A DNA stretch of 5,399 nt from assembly GCA_946999025.1 (NCBI GenBank), contig CAMQBP010000154.1, positions 1-5,399 of the forward strand. Direction: 5' to 3'. Positions within the stretch are counted from its first letter, which is position 1, and each line of letters opens with the position of its first letter. Under the pieces are notes generated by a model. The model did no database searches. It saw only the letters and a list, made by a program, of their open reading frames with translations, and was not told where the DNA came from. Position numbers and translations under genes: made by a program. Positions 1 through 5,399 of this stretch are shown here, piece by piece. The stretch is from an uncultured Prevotella sp. GTDB lineage: Bacteria > Bacteroidota > Bacteroidia > Bacteroidales > Bacteroidaceae.

Positions 1-750
1 GTGCAGGATTGCGCGCGCAGAATCGGGATGAGTGAGCAGACTTTGATTAACACCATGAACCGATACATCCGCGAAAACCGTGGTGCCCGAACCACAGAAC
101 AGCAAAGAACGGCCATGCAAGCGGCTCAACCAGTGCCCGTTTCCCATCCCGCACCGTCTGCAAAGCCCATGGCACAGGCTTCGAAGGTGGAGCTGATGCT
201 CATCCAACTGGTCATCAGAAAGGGTGAACAGCTGGTTTACGAGAACGTGGAAGATGATAATCACAACATCGTGAACTTCACCGTGGCTCAATATATCGAC
301 TACATCCTGAATGGCGACCAGCTGCAATTGGACAATGAACTCTACAGACGCATCCTGGCAGAGGCTGTGAGTCACAGTGGGGAAGAGGGCTTTGTGGCTG
401 AACAATACTTCGTACATCATGATGATATTGAAATCAGCAAACTGGCCAGCAGGCTGAGCATGGATGTTTATCAGGTGATGGAAACTCAAAAACCGGCATC
501 TGAGACGAAATATGTTGACGAGGAACAGTTGGCGAGAGAGGCGCAAGAGGATCTCCGAAACCATGCTATTCATTTAATCAATGATTATCGCATGGACTAT
601 TTAGAACAGCGGTTGAAAGACCTGATGCGCGAGATAGCCGAGGCTTCTAACGACCAAGAGCGCATGCAACAGCTCATGATGGAGTATAAAGACACGCACC
701 AAATTCGCAATGCTTTGGCCAAACAGTTGGGCAACAACATCATCGTGTAA
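1..750 (+). CDS. dnaG: DNA primase DnaG, C-terminal part (5' end outside window)
   Basis: DnaG makes the RNA primers for Okazaki fragments and leading-strand start at the replication fork, working with the DnaB helicase. Only the last 249 residues are visible. The frame is open at base 1, so the GTG there is probably an internal Val codon and not the start. The catalytic zinc-finger and TOPRIM domains lie outside the window. Residues 1-28 (with ISEQ-type residues, here GMSEQTLINTMNRYIR) match the end of the RNA polymerase core. Residues 29-60 are an Ala/Pro/Gln/Ser-rich flexible linker. Residues 61-249 form a mostly helical domain corresponding to the DnaB-binding C-terminal domain, containing FVAEQYF (131-137) and EISKLASRL (144-152) and ending in a long charged helical region with LAKQLG (239-244). 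The stop is TAA at 748-750. Assignment rests on recognising the Bacteroidales DnaG tail; the catalytic part cannot be checked here. Confidence 0.88.
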   Translation: MQDCARRIGMSEQTLINTMNRYIRENRGARTTEQQRTAMQAAQPVPVSHPAPSAKPMAQASKVELMLIQLVIRKGEQLVYENVEDDNHNIVNFTVAQYIDYILNGDQLQLDNELYRRILAEAVSHSGEEGFVAEQYFVHHDDIEISKLASRLSMDVYQVMETQKPASETKYVDEEQLAREAQEDLRNHAIHLINDYRMDYLEQRLKDLMREIAEASNDQERMQQLMMEYKDTHQIRNALAKQLGNNIIV

Positions 751-830
751 CACCGAAAGCGATGCTCCGGCGAGGATTTGCCGTGGTAACCAACTGGCAA
801 GTCGTGCATGACAGCATCAATTACAACGCT

Positions 831-2255
831 ATGATTTACCTTCATTGGATGCTTATCTTGATCTATTTGATCATCATTATCGGCACCATTGTCACCGTCT
901 TGTTAGACAACCGGCAACCGTCGAAGACAATGGCGTGGTTGCTCGTGCTCATTTTCTTACCCATCGTGGGCATCATCCTCTATTTCTTCTTCGGCCAAAA
1001 CACGCGCAAGCAGCGCATGATGAGCCAGCGAAGCATCGACCAACTCACCAAGCGTTCGATGTTGGAGTTTGCCGAACAGAAAGATTTGACGCTGCCCGAA
1101 CGGTATCAATCGCTGATACAACTCTTCGCCAATCAAAACATGTCGTTGCCATTCAAGGACAACGAGGTGGAAATCTATACCGAAGGAGCCGACTTCTTCC
1201 TTGGGTTGCTCAAGGCGATAGGTAGCGCCAAGCATCACATACACATCGACACGTACATCATTGATGAAGACCCGCTGTCGCAGTTGATAGCCGATGCCTT
1301 GATTGACAAGGCGCGGGAGGGTGTCGAGGTGCGACTGATTTACGACTATGTGGGTTGTTGGAAGGTTCCTGGCAGGTTCTTTGAGCGGCTTCGCAACGCT
1401 GGTGTTGACGTGCGTTCTTTCATGCCGGTGCACTTTCCGGCATTCACTGGCAAGGTAAACTACCGTAATCACCGCAAACTGGCCGTTGTAGATGGACAGA
1501 CAGGTTTCATAGGTGGGATGAACATTGCCTTGCGCTACATACGCGGTTCGGCCAAACAGCCATGGAGAGATACGCACATGAAGGTGCGCGGAGGAGCGGT
1601 GTACGCCATACAGCGTGCCTTTTTGGTAGATTGGTATTTCGTGGATAGGACGCTCATCAGCAGTCAAAAGTATTATCCACCCTTTGAACAACCCGTTACA
1701 AACAATTGTCTTGCGCAGGTTGTTACCAGCAGTCCTATCTCGCCTTGGCCTGAAATGATGCAGGGATATGTGCGCATCTTGCTCGAAGCCCGCCATTATG
1801 TCTACATGGAAACACCTTATTTTCTACCCACGGAGCCTGTACTTTTCGCCATTCGCACAGCGGCCTTGGCGGGCGTTGACGTGCGCTTGATGCTGCCAAG
1901 ACATGGTGACGTGAAGTTGGTTGAATGGGCCAGCAGGTCGTACATCCCTATGATGATTGAGGCGGGCGTGAAGGTTTATTTCTACAAAGCTGGGTTCAAT
2001 CATTCTAAACTCTTGGTGGCTGATGACAGTTTGTGTACATGTGGTTCCACCAACATTGACTTCCGTAGCTTTGAAAACAACTTCGAGGCTAACATTTTCT
2101 TTTACGATGAGGCGCTGGCTTTGCGCATGAAGCAGGTCTTTTTGGCCGATCAAGAATCGTGTGTGCTTGTAGATAGGATGACTGATTTGAAGCGTAGGCC
2201 GTTCTTAAACAGACTTTGGGAGTCGCTTGTACGCCTGCTTTCTCCGCTTCTATAA
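831..2255 (+). CDS. cls: cardiolipin synthase (ClsA type, phospholipase D superfamily)
   Basis: This inner-membrane enzyme joins two phosphatidylglycerol molecules to give cardiolipin and glycerol. Numbered from ATG 831 the protein has 474 residues, the usual size for the family. Two membrane segments (about 4-25 and 33-55), separated by the family-typical DNRQPSKTMAW, are followed by a cytoplasmic domain with two HxKxxxxD motifs: H214/K216/D221 (HRKLAVVDG, followed by GFIGGMN) and H391/K393/D398 (HSKLLVADD, followed by GSTNIDFRSFENNFE). Both catalytic triplets are intact. The frame stays open back to ATG 762, which would add 23 residues (MLRRGFAV...), but these are not hydrophobic and do not look like part of the family. 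ATG 831 or ATG 849 puts the membrane segment at the N-terminus as expected; no ribosome binding site helps choose. It lies 80 bp after dnaG on the same strand, with no TAnnTTTG box seen between, so it may be co-transcribed. Confidence 0.95.
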   Translation: MIYLHWMLILIYLIIIIGTIVTVLLDNRQPSKTMAWLLVLIFLPIVGIILYFFFGQNTRKQRMMSQRSIDQLTKRSMLEFAEQKDLTLPERYQSLIQLFANQNMSLPFKDNEVEIYTEGADFFLGLLKAIGSAKHHIHIDTYIIDEDPLSQLIADALIDKAREGVEVRLIYDYVGCWKVPGRFFERLRNAGVDVRSFMPVHFPAFTGKVNYRNHRKLAVVDGQTGFIGGMNIALRYIRGSAKQPWRDTHMKVRGGAVYAIQRAFLVDWYFVDRTLISSQKYYPPFEQPVTNNCLAQVVTSSPISPWPEMMQGYVRILLEARHYVYMETPYFLPTEPVLFAIRTAALAGVDVRLMLPRHGDVKLVEWASRSYIPMMIEAGVKVYFYKAGFNHSKLLVADDSLCTCGSTNIDFRSFENNFEANIFFYDEALALRMKQVFLADQESCVLVDRMTDLKRRPFLNRLWESLVRLLSPLL

Positions 2256-2277
2256 TGCCGCTTCCTTTCGTCAGCGA

Positions 2278-2820
2278 TTACATATCTTTGGATTGGAATA
2301 TGGTAAAGTTGACGCTGCCGTAGTGTCTGTGTTCGACATATTGCGGCAATGTGCTGAAATCATTCTTCTTTCCGTGTTCGAATACGAATACGCCGTTTGG
2401 CTTCAGCAGGTCATATTGCAGAACAAGTGAGGGTATCTTCTCCAGTTCGGGCAAGGTGTATGGAGGATCAGCGAAGATAAAATCGAACCGTTGGTGGCAA
2501 TTCTTCAAGAAACGAAACACGTCCCCTCGAATCAAAACGTTCTTCTCTGTTCCTAATTTCTGCATGCAATGGCGAATTAAGTTGGCGTGGTCACGGTCGG
2601 CTTCCACGCTCACCACCTGCTCACACCCACGCGACAACAGTTCCATGGAGATGCTTCCAGTGCCTGCAAAGAGGTCCAAAGCCACGGCTCCTTCAAAGTC
2701 TATGTAGCCGTTCAGCACGTTGAAGATACTCTCTTTAGCATAGTCTGTCGTGGGTCTGGCTTTGAACGTGTGGGGTATGTCGAAGTGTCTTCCCTTGTAT
2801 AAGCCTGTGATGATGCGCAT
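2278..2820 (-). CDS. rsmD: 16S rRNA (guanine966-N2)-methyltransferase RsmD
   Basis: RsmD uses S-adenosylmethionine to methylate the N2 of G966 in 16S rRNA on the assembling small subunit. The 180-residue protein is full length for the family. It opens with MRIITGLYKGRHF, the characteristic RsmD N-terminus, then has RPTTDYAKESIFNVL (22-36), SAM-binding motif I DLFAGTGS (49-56), the acidic residue E73 in VEAD, and catalytic motif DPPY (118-121). The open frame extends upstream of ATG 2820, but that extension overlaps the DUF3822 gene in another frame and is not credible. The start ATG (2820-2818) shares one base with the TAA stop of the upstream gene (2822-2820), so translation is probably coupled. 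It is the last gene of the leftward operon, and its stop lies 22 bp from the stop of cls on the opposite strand. Confidence 0.95.
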   Translation of the reverse strand: MRIITGLYKGRHFDIPHTFKARPTTDYAKESIFNVLNGYIDFEGAVALDLFAGTGSISMELLSRGCEQVVSVEADRDHANLIRHCMQKLGTEKNVLIRGDVFRFLKNCHQRFDFIFADPPYTLPELEKIPSLVLQYDLLKPNGVFVFEHGKKNDFSTLPQYVEHRHYGSVNFTIFQSKDM

Positions 2821-3662
2821 TATTTTCCTTTCAAAAAGACGGTGATAAGGTCGAATGTGATTCCTTTGATGTTGATGATGGGGGCACGATTGAACTCTGC
2901 TGCGGGATTGATGTAATACACTTTTTGCAAATAGCGGTGCAGGTTGTCGGTCAACCATTTGCGTTCAGGAACGTCGCCCGCTATATGCAGCTCGTCTTTC
3001 TCGGTGTCCAAAGCCAGCAATTTCCATGCGTACAGTAGGAAGTAGATGGCATCTTGCGCACTTGCCGCATTGAACGTGTTGCAGAACTTGAAGCGGTTGT
3101 GCTGAAAACAGAACACGTCCACCTTCTTGTCATGAAAGTATGCGTACAGCTTTTGGTATGCTCCCGTGAAACTTCGCTTATGTAGATAGCTCCAAACCGG
3201 CTGCAACATGGGGTGGAAGCGCACGTCGTTGAAGTGGTCTGTGATAACCAATTTCAGGTCTTTGTTCATGGAGAACACGGCCACAGCATTGAGATTGGGC
3301 AGAATGGCGTGCAACACCGCACTGTCGCCATATCCGATGAAGGTGTTATGGTAAAGGATTTCGATGGCACTTTCATCAAATTCGTCAATGGGAATCATCA
3401 GAACGGGCGAGTCGACCATCACCTGTGCCCGTTGGTAGCCATACGAGAGAAGGTCGCTTTCTTCAAAGGCTTCGCGTAAATTGGCAGCCAACGAAATGCC
3501 ACTCTTGAGGATATAAGGCTCGAAAGCCAATTGGCTCTCCGTCGAATTGTCTATCACGGAGAAACTCAAGGAGTGCTGACTGACTCTGAAAGTCAGCCTT
3601 GCTCTCTTTCTTTGTATGTCATTCCCAGTTTCCGGCATTGTTGTTTGAAGTGTTAAGGTCAC
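2820..3662 (-). CDS. DUF3822 family protein, possible actin-like fold, function unknown
   Basis: This is a 280-residue Bacteroidales-specific protein of the DUF3822 family. Conserved-looking stretches are VMVDSPVLMIPIDEF (81-95), LPNLNAVAVFSMNKDLKLV (121-139), the run QPVWSYLHKRSFTGAYQKLY (154-173), YFHDKKVDVF (175-184), NRFKFCNTF (189-197), EKDELHIAGDVPER (221-234) and the tail SAEF-like AAEFNRAP (254-261). No signal peptide or membrane segment is visible, so it is probably cytoplasmic. From memory, a Bacteroides thetaiotaomicron member has a crystal structure with an actin-like ATPase fold; I see no textbook nucleotide-binding motif to confirm ATPase activity. Two starts are possible: ATG 3662 (44-base overlap with the upstream gene) and ATG 3638 (272 residues, 20-base overlap). 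The shorter form fits the usual N-terminus, which runs quickly into LTFRVSQHSLSFSV. It sits between the small membrane protein gene and rsmD in an overlapping operon. Family assignment is fairly firm; function is unknown. Confidence 0.88.
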   Translation of the reverse strand: MTLTLQTTMPETGNDIQRKRARLTFRVSQHSLSFSVIDNSTESQLAFEPYILKSGISLAANLREAFEESDLLSYGYQRAQVMVDSPVLMIPIDEFDESAIEILYHNTFIGYGDSAVLHAILPNLNAVAVFSMNKDLKLVITDHFNDVRFHPMLQPVWSYLHKRSFTGAYQKLYAYFHDKKVDVFCFQHNRFKFCNTFNAASAQDAIYFLLYAWKLLALDTEKDELHIAGDVPERKWLTDNLHRYLQKVYYINPAAEFNRAPIINIKGITFDLITVFLKGK

Positions 3663-4101
3663 CGATTTTCAGTCCGGGAAAGCGTCCCGCTGCATGCTCG
3701 TCGTCAATCAGTTGTTGGATGGCTTGCTGGTCCAATCCCTGTAAAAAGTCAGCATAATAGGCCCTGCATTCCATCAATGGCAGCTGTCGTCCTGACTTAG
3801 TGAGTTGCATGGCGGTTTCTATCTCGAACTGCTTGTGGTTGGTATGCGGAACAAACCGCAGAGAGTCGGTCAGCAAGCCCCGCCGTATCAGGCTATCGAA
3901 GCTGGCGGTATAGCCTCCCGTGGCCATGCGGTATTTCTCTTCGGCCCAGCGTATTTGCACCAAATGGCGCTTCACTTCCGTTTCCCGCTCAGTCTGTTGC
4001 TGCTTGAAGCGGATGGGATCGTAGATGCTCAAGATGCACAAGATGGCCAGAATCAAGACGCAGCAGGTTAAAAGATAATTATGCTTTACTTTGACTTTCA
4101 T
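3619..4101 (-). CDS. conserved Bacteroidales single-pass membrane protein, pseudopilin-like, function unknown
   Basis: This 160-residue protein has no assigned function. It starts with a basic stretch (MKVKVKH), followed by one hydrophobic segment at about residues 9-27 containing C13, C14 and C22, and then a soluble domain that should face the periplasm. No canonical lipobox precedes the cysteines, so a lipoprotein is unlikely. Residues 35-56 form a charged amphipathic helix, followed by EEKYRMATGGYTASFDSLI (54-72). The order hydrophobic helix, long helix, and a YxxxxGxY-type turn recalls type II secretion or type IV pseudopilins, although no prepilin peptidase site is evident. The C-terminal tail (AGRFPGLKIGDLN, then TSNNNAGNWE) looks strongly conserved in Bacteroidales relatives I recall. 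It is the first gene of the leftward operon, and its TGA stop (3621-3619) lies inside the start of the DUF3822 gene. The start ATG at 4101 is about 45 bases from the predicted transcription start. Confidence 0.85.
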   Translation of the reverse strand: MKVKVKHNYLLTCCVLILAILCILSIYDPIRFKQQQTERETEVKRHLVQIRWAEEKYRMATGGYTASFDSLIRRGLLTDSLRFVPHTNHKQFEIETAMQLTKSGRQLPLMECRAYYADFLQGLDQQAIQQLIDDEHAAGRFPGLKIGDLNTSNNNAGNWE

Positions 4102-4116
4102 GACCGATTTTTGTTG

Positions 4117-4124
4117 TATCTTTG
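4117..4124 (+). promoter_or_regulatory. Bacteroidota -7 box (TATCTTTG) for the helicase gene
   Basis: TATCTTTG matches the Bacteroidota primary sigma factor -7 consensus TAnnTTTG exactly. A TTTG at 4090-4093 lies 23 bases upstream and a TTTC at 4096-4099 lies 17 bases upstream, either side of the usual -33 spacing of about 19-21, so the -33 element is imperfect. The inferred transcription start is near 4131, giving a leader of roughly 90 bases before ATG 4222. Confidence 0.6.
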
Positions 4125-4151
4125 TGCGTATGGCGAATCATCTTACACTTG

Positions 4152-4159
4152 CAAAAGTA
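4152..4159 (-). promoter_or_regulatory. Bacteroidota -7 box (TACTTTTG) for the leftward three-gene operon
   Basis: Read on the minus strand, these bases are TACTTTTG, an exact TAnnTTTG match, inside the stretch TTGTACTTTTGCA that is common upstream of Bacteroidales genes. A TTTG on the minus strand at 4186-4183 is 23 bases upstream, slightly far for a -33 element. The inferred start is near 4145, about 45 bases before ATG 4101 of the small membrane protein gene. It should drive that gene, DUF3822 and rsmD. Confidence 0.6.
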
Positions 4160-4221
4160 CAAAATAGTTTCCAATAAACCGTCAAATCGGTAAATTTCTC
4201 ATTCTATCTCTTTCTGAACAC

Positions 4222-5399
4222 ATGCTCACAGACGAACTTATCTTCCAAATCAAACGACAATTCGCACTCGAACCTACAGCCGAACAGGCCGACGCTCTGC
4301 GCACCTTTGCCTGTTTCATGATGGATGACGATCCCCATGCGGTGATGATTTTACGGGGGAGCGCAGGCACCGGGAAGACCGCTTTGGCTGCGGCCATCGT
4401 GCGAACCATGGTGTCACTGGGTCAAAAGGTGATGCTCTTGGCCCCTACCGGACGCGCCGCAAAGGTGTTTGCCATGAACAGCACGCACCCTGCTTACACC
4501 ATTCATCACCAGATATACCGACAGAAAACCTTTGAAAGCGATGGTGGTGTGTTCAATCTCAACTACAATCGCCATGCCGACACGCTGTTCATGATCGACG
4601 AATGTTCGATGATTTCCAACCGCGGCATGCCCGACTCGTCGTTCGGAAGCGGATGTCTGTTAGACGATTTGGTGCAGTTTGTCTACGGTGGACACAACTG
4701 TAAGATGGTGCTCATTGGTGATCAGGCGCAGTTGCCGCCTATCGGTGAAACCGAATCTCCGGCTCTGAACGCCGACTTCCTGCAAGGGTATGGACTGAAA
4801 ACCTATGAGTGTACGCTCAGCGAGGTGCTGAGGCAGAGCCGACAGAGCGGCATTCTGTACAATGCAACGCTCATCAGGCAGATGATCACCCGTGACGAGT
4901 TGACCGAATTACCCCAGATACATTTCCATGGATTCGCTGACATCAAGATGGTGCCGGGCGATGAATTGATTGAGACGCTCAATGACAGTTACACGGAAGT
5001 GGGCATGGACGAAACCATCGTCGTAACGAGAAGTAACAAGCGAGCCAATATCTATAACCGCGGTATCCGTAACACCATCCTGGACAGAGAGGAGGAACTA
5101 AGCTCCGGTGATTGGCTCATGGTGGTGCGGAACAATTATTTTTGGACGCAACAAGCCTCCGAATCGCCGGTGAACGATGCGCCGCTTGCGAGTAACGCCG
5201 CTGCCTCTTCGGCCATGCAAGAGACGGAAAAAGACGGAAACAGCACCAACGGAATCTCCTTTTTGGCCAATGGCGACCGTGCTTTGGTGCAGCGGGTGAG
5301 GAACGTGCGCGAAGTGTATGGCTTACGTTTTGCTGATGTCTGGCTGCAATTCCCCGACTACGACCAATACGAATTGCAAGCAACGGTCGTGCTGGACAG
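4222..5399 (+). CDS. RecD-like superfamily 1 DNA helicase / AAA ATPase, 3' end outside window
   Basis: This is an ATP-dependent helicase related to RecD and RecD2, probably acting in DNA repair or recombination. The first 392 codons are visible, without an internal stop. ATG 4222 is the first start after the in-frame stop TAG 4165-4167. In order: a Q-motif-like region (LEPTAEQADALRTF, 16-29), Walker A GSAGTGKT (46-53), motif APTGRAA (74-80), Walker B MIDECSM (124-130), motif III GDQAQLPPIG (166-175) and a motif IV-like LSEVLRQSRQSGIL (199-212, R204 the likely sensor arginine). A second domain begins with ETIVVTRSNKRANIYNRGIR (264-283). GDWLMVVRNNYFW (296-308) and FLANGDRALVQ (347-357) belong to the SH3-like part, but are separated by a low-complexity insert at about 310-345. 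Motifs V and VI would lie past the right edge. The gene is divergent from the leftward operon, with a TAnnTTTG box about 100 bases upstream. I leave the gene symbol empty because this short Bacteroidales form differs from true RecD2. Confidence 0.9.
   Translation, partial: MLTDELIFQIKRQFALEPTAEQADALRTFACFMMDDDPHAVMILRGSAGTGKTALAAAIVRTMVSLGQKVMLLAPTGRAAKVFAMNSTHPAYTIHHQIYRQKTFESDGGVFNLNYNRHADTLFMIDECSMISNRGMPDSSFGSGCLLDDLVQFVYGGHNCKMVLIGDQAQLPPIGETESPALNADFLQGYGLKTYECTLSEVLRQSRQSGILYNATLIRQMITRDELTELPQIHFHGFADIKMVPGDELIETLNDSYTEVGMDETIVVTRSNKRANIYNRGIRNTILDREEELSSGDWLMVVRNNYFWTQQASESPVNDAPLASNAAASSAMQETEKDGNSTNGISFLANGDRALVQRVRNVREVYGLRFADVWLQFPDYDQYELQATVVLD

Larger units (their letters stand above)
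4103..4191. repeat. 8-bp inverted repeat flanking the divergent promoters
   Basis: ACCGATTT at 4103-4110 recurs in inverted orientation as AAATCGGT at 4184-4191. The arms enclose both predicted -7 boxes; each lies upstream of the -7 box that reads away from it (6 bases from the rightward one, 24 from the leftward one). It may be a pair of operator sites. Eight bases in a gap this size can also match by chance, so confidence is low. Confidence 0.3.

Noticed and set aside
778..800. TTGCC/GGCAA inverted repeat around the palindrome TGGTAACCA after dnaG
   Set aside because: The stem is only five base pairs, the inner palindrome leaves no usable loop, and no T run follows, so it is not a convincing terminator or operator.
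845..1225. 126-codon plus-strand frame inside the cardiolipin synthase gene
   Set aside because: It overlaps the membrane segments and early catalytic domain of a clearly real gene in another frame, and its His/Arg-rich translation resembles no family I know.
1673..1681. TTATCCACC, one mismatch from the DnaA box TTATCCACA
   Set aside because: It is a single site inside coding sequence (Tyr-Pro-Pro codons), with no cluster of boxes or AT-rich unwinding region, so it does not indicate an origin.
957..1796. Long open frame of 279 codons on the minus strand
   Set aside because: It lies wholly antisense to the HKD domain of cardiolipin synthase, and its translation shows no recognisable domain. 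It is a shadow of codon bias in the real gene.
4130..4177. Short frame from ATG 4130 encoding MANHLTLAKVQNSFQ, right at the predicted rightward transcription start
   Set aside because: A 15-residue leaderless peptide has no supporting evidence. It lacks attenuator-type codon runs and no leader hairpins follow it.
5117..5383. 88-codon minus-strand frame over the helicase insert
   Set aside because: It is antisense to a helicase with intact motifs, is Arg/Ser/Ala-rich, and looks like a by-product of the low-complexity insert.

Overview
The window reads as chromosomal core-genome DNA from a member of the Bacteroidota, most likely of the Prevotella group (Bacteroidales, Prevotellaceae). Three things point there. 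The proteins have the sequence style of Bacteroidales families, including two that I know only from that order: a DUF3822 protein, and a small membrane protein ending in GLKIGDLNTSNNNAGNWE. Genes lack clear Shine-Dalgarno sequences. The one sizeable intergenic gap carries -7 boxes of the Bacteroidota form TAnnTTTG instead of sigma70-type promoters. No mobile element, CRISPR array, tRNA or rRNA was seen.

Layout. Bases 1-750 (+) hold the C-terminal part of DNA primase, cut by the left edge. Bases 831-2255 (+) hold a complete cardiolipin synthase with two membrane segments and two HKD motifs. After a 22-bp convergent gap comes a tightly packed leftward operon. In transcription order it has a 160-residue membrane-anchored protein of unknown function (4101-3619), a DUF3822 protein (3662-2820) and the 16S rRNA methyltransferase RsmD (2820-2278). 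Its genes overlap by about 44 (or 20) bases and by 1 base. A 120-bp divergent intergenic region (4102-4221) separates this operon from a rightward RecD-like superfamily 1 helicase gene (4222 onward), cut by the right edge. No stretch over 300 bases lacks a gene; the two other gaps are 80 bp (751-830) and 22 bp (2256-2277), and I see no convincing site in either.

How the genes relate. DnaG (replication priming), RsmD (ribosome maturation) and the RecD-like helicase (DNA repair or recombination) are housekeeping functions, and the cardiolipin synthase makes membrane phospholipid. The least understood part is the pair formed by the small membrane protein and DUF3822, with overlapping reading frames. 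The first has a pseudopilin-like architecture, and the second is, as I recall, structurally actin-like. That resembles the pairing of an actin-like protein with a single-pass membrane protein in type IV pilus and type II secretion platforms. The shared intergenic region is also unusual: its two predicted -7 boxes face each other, so the divergent transcripts would overlap at their 5' ends.
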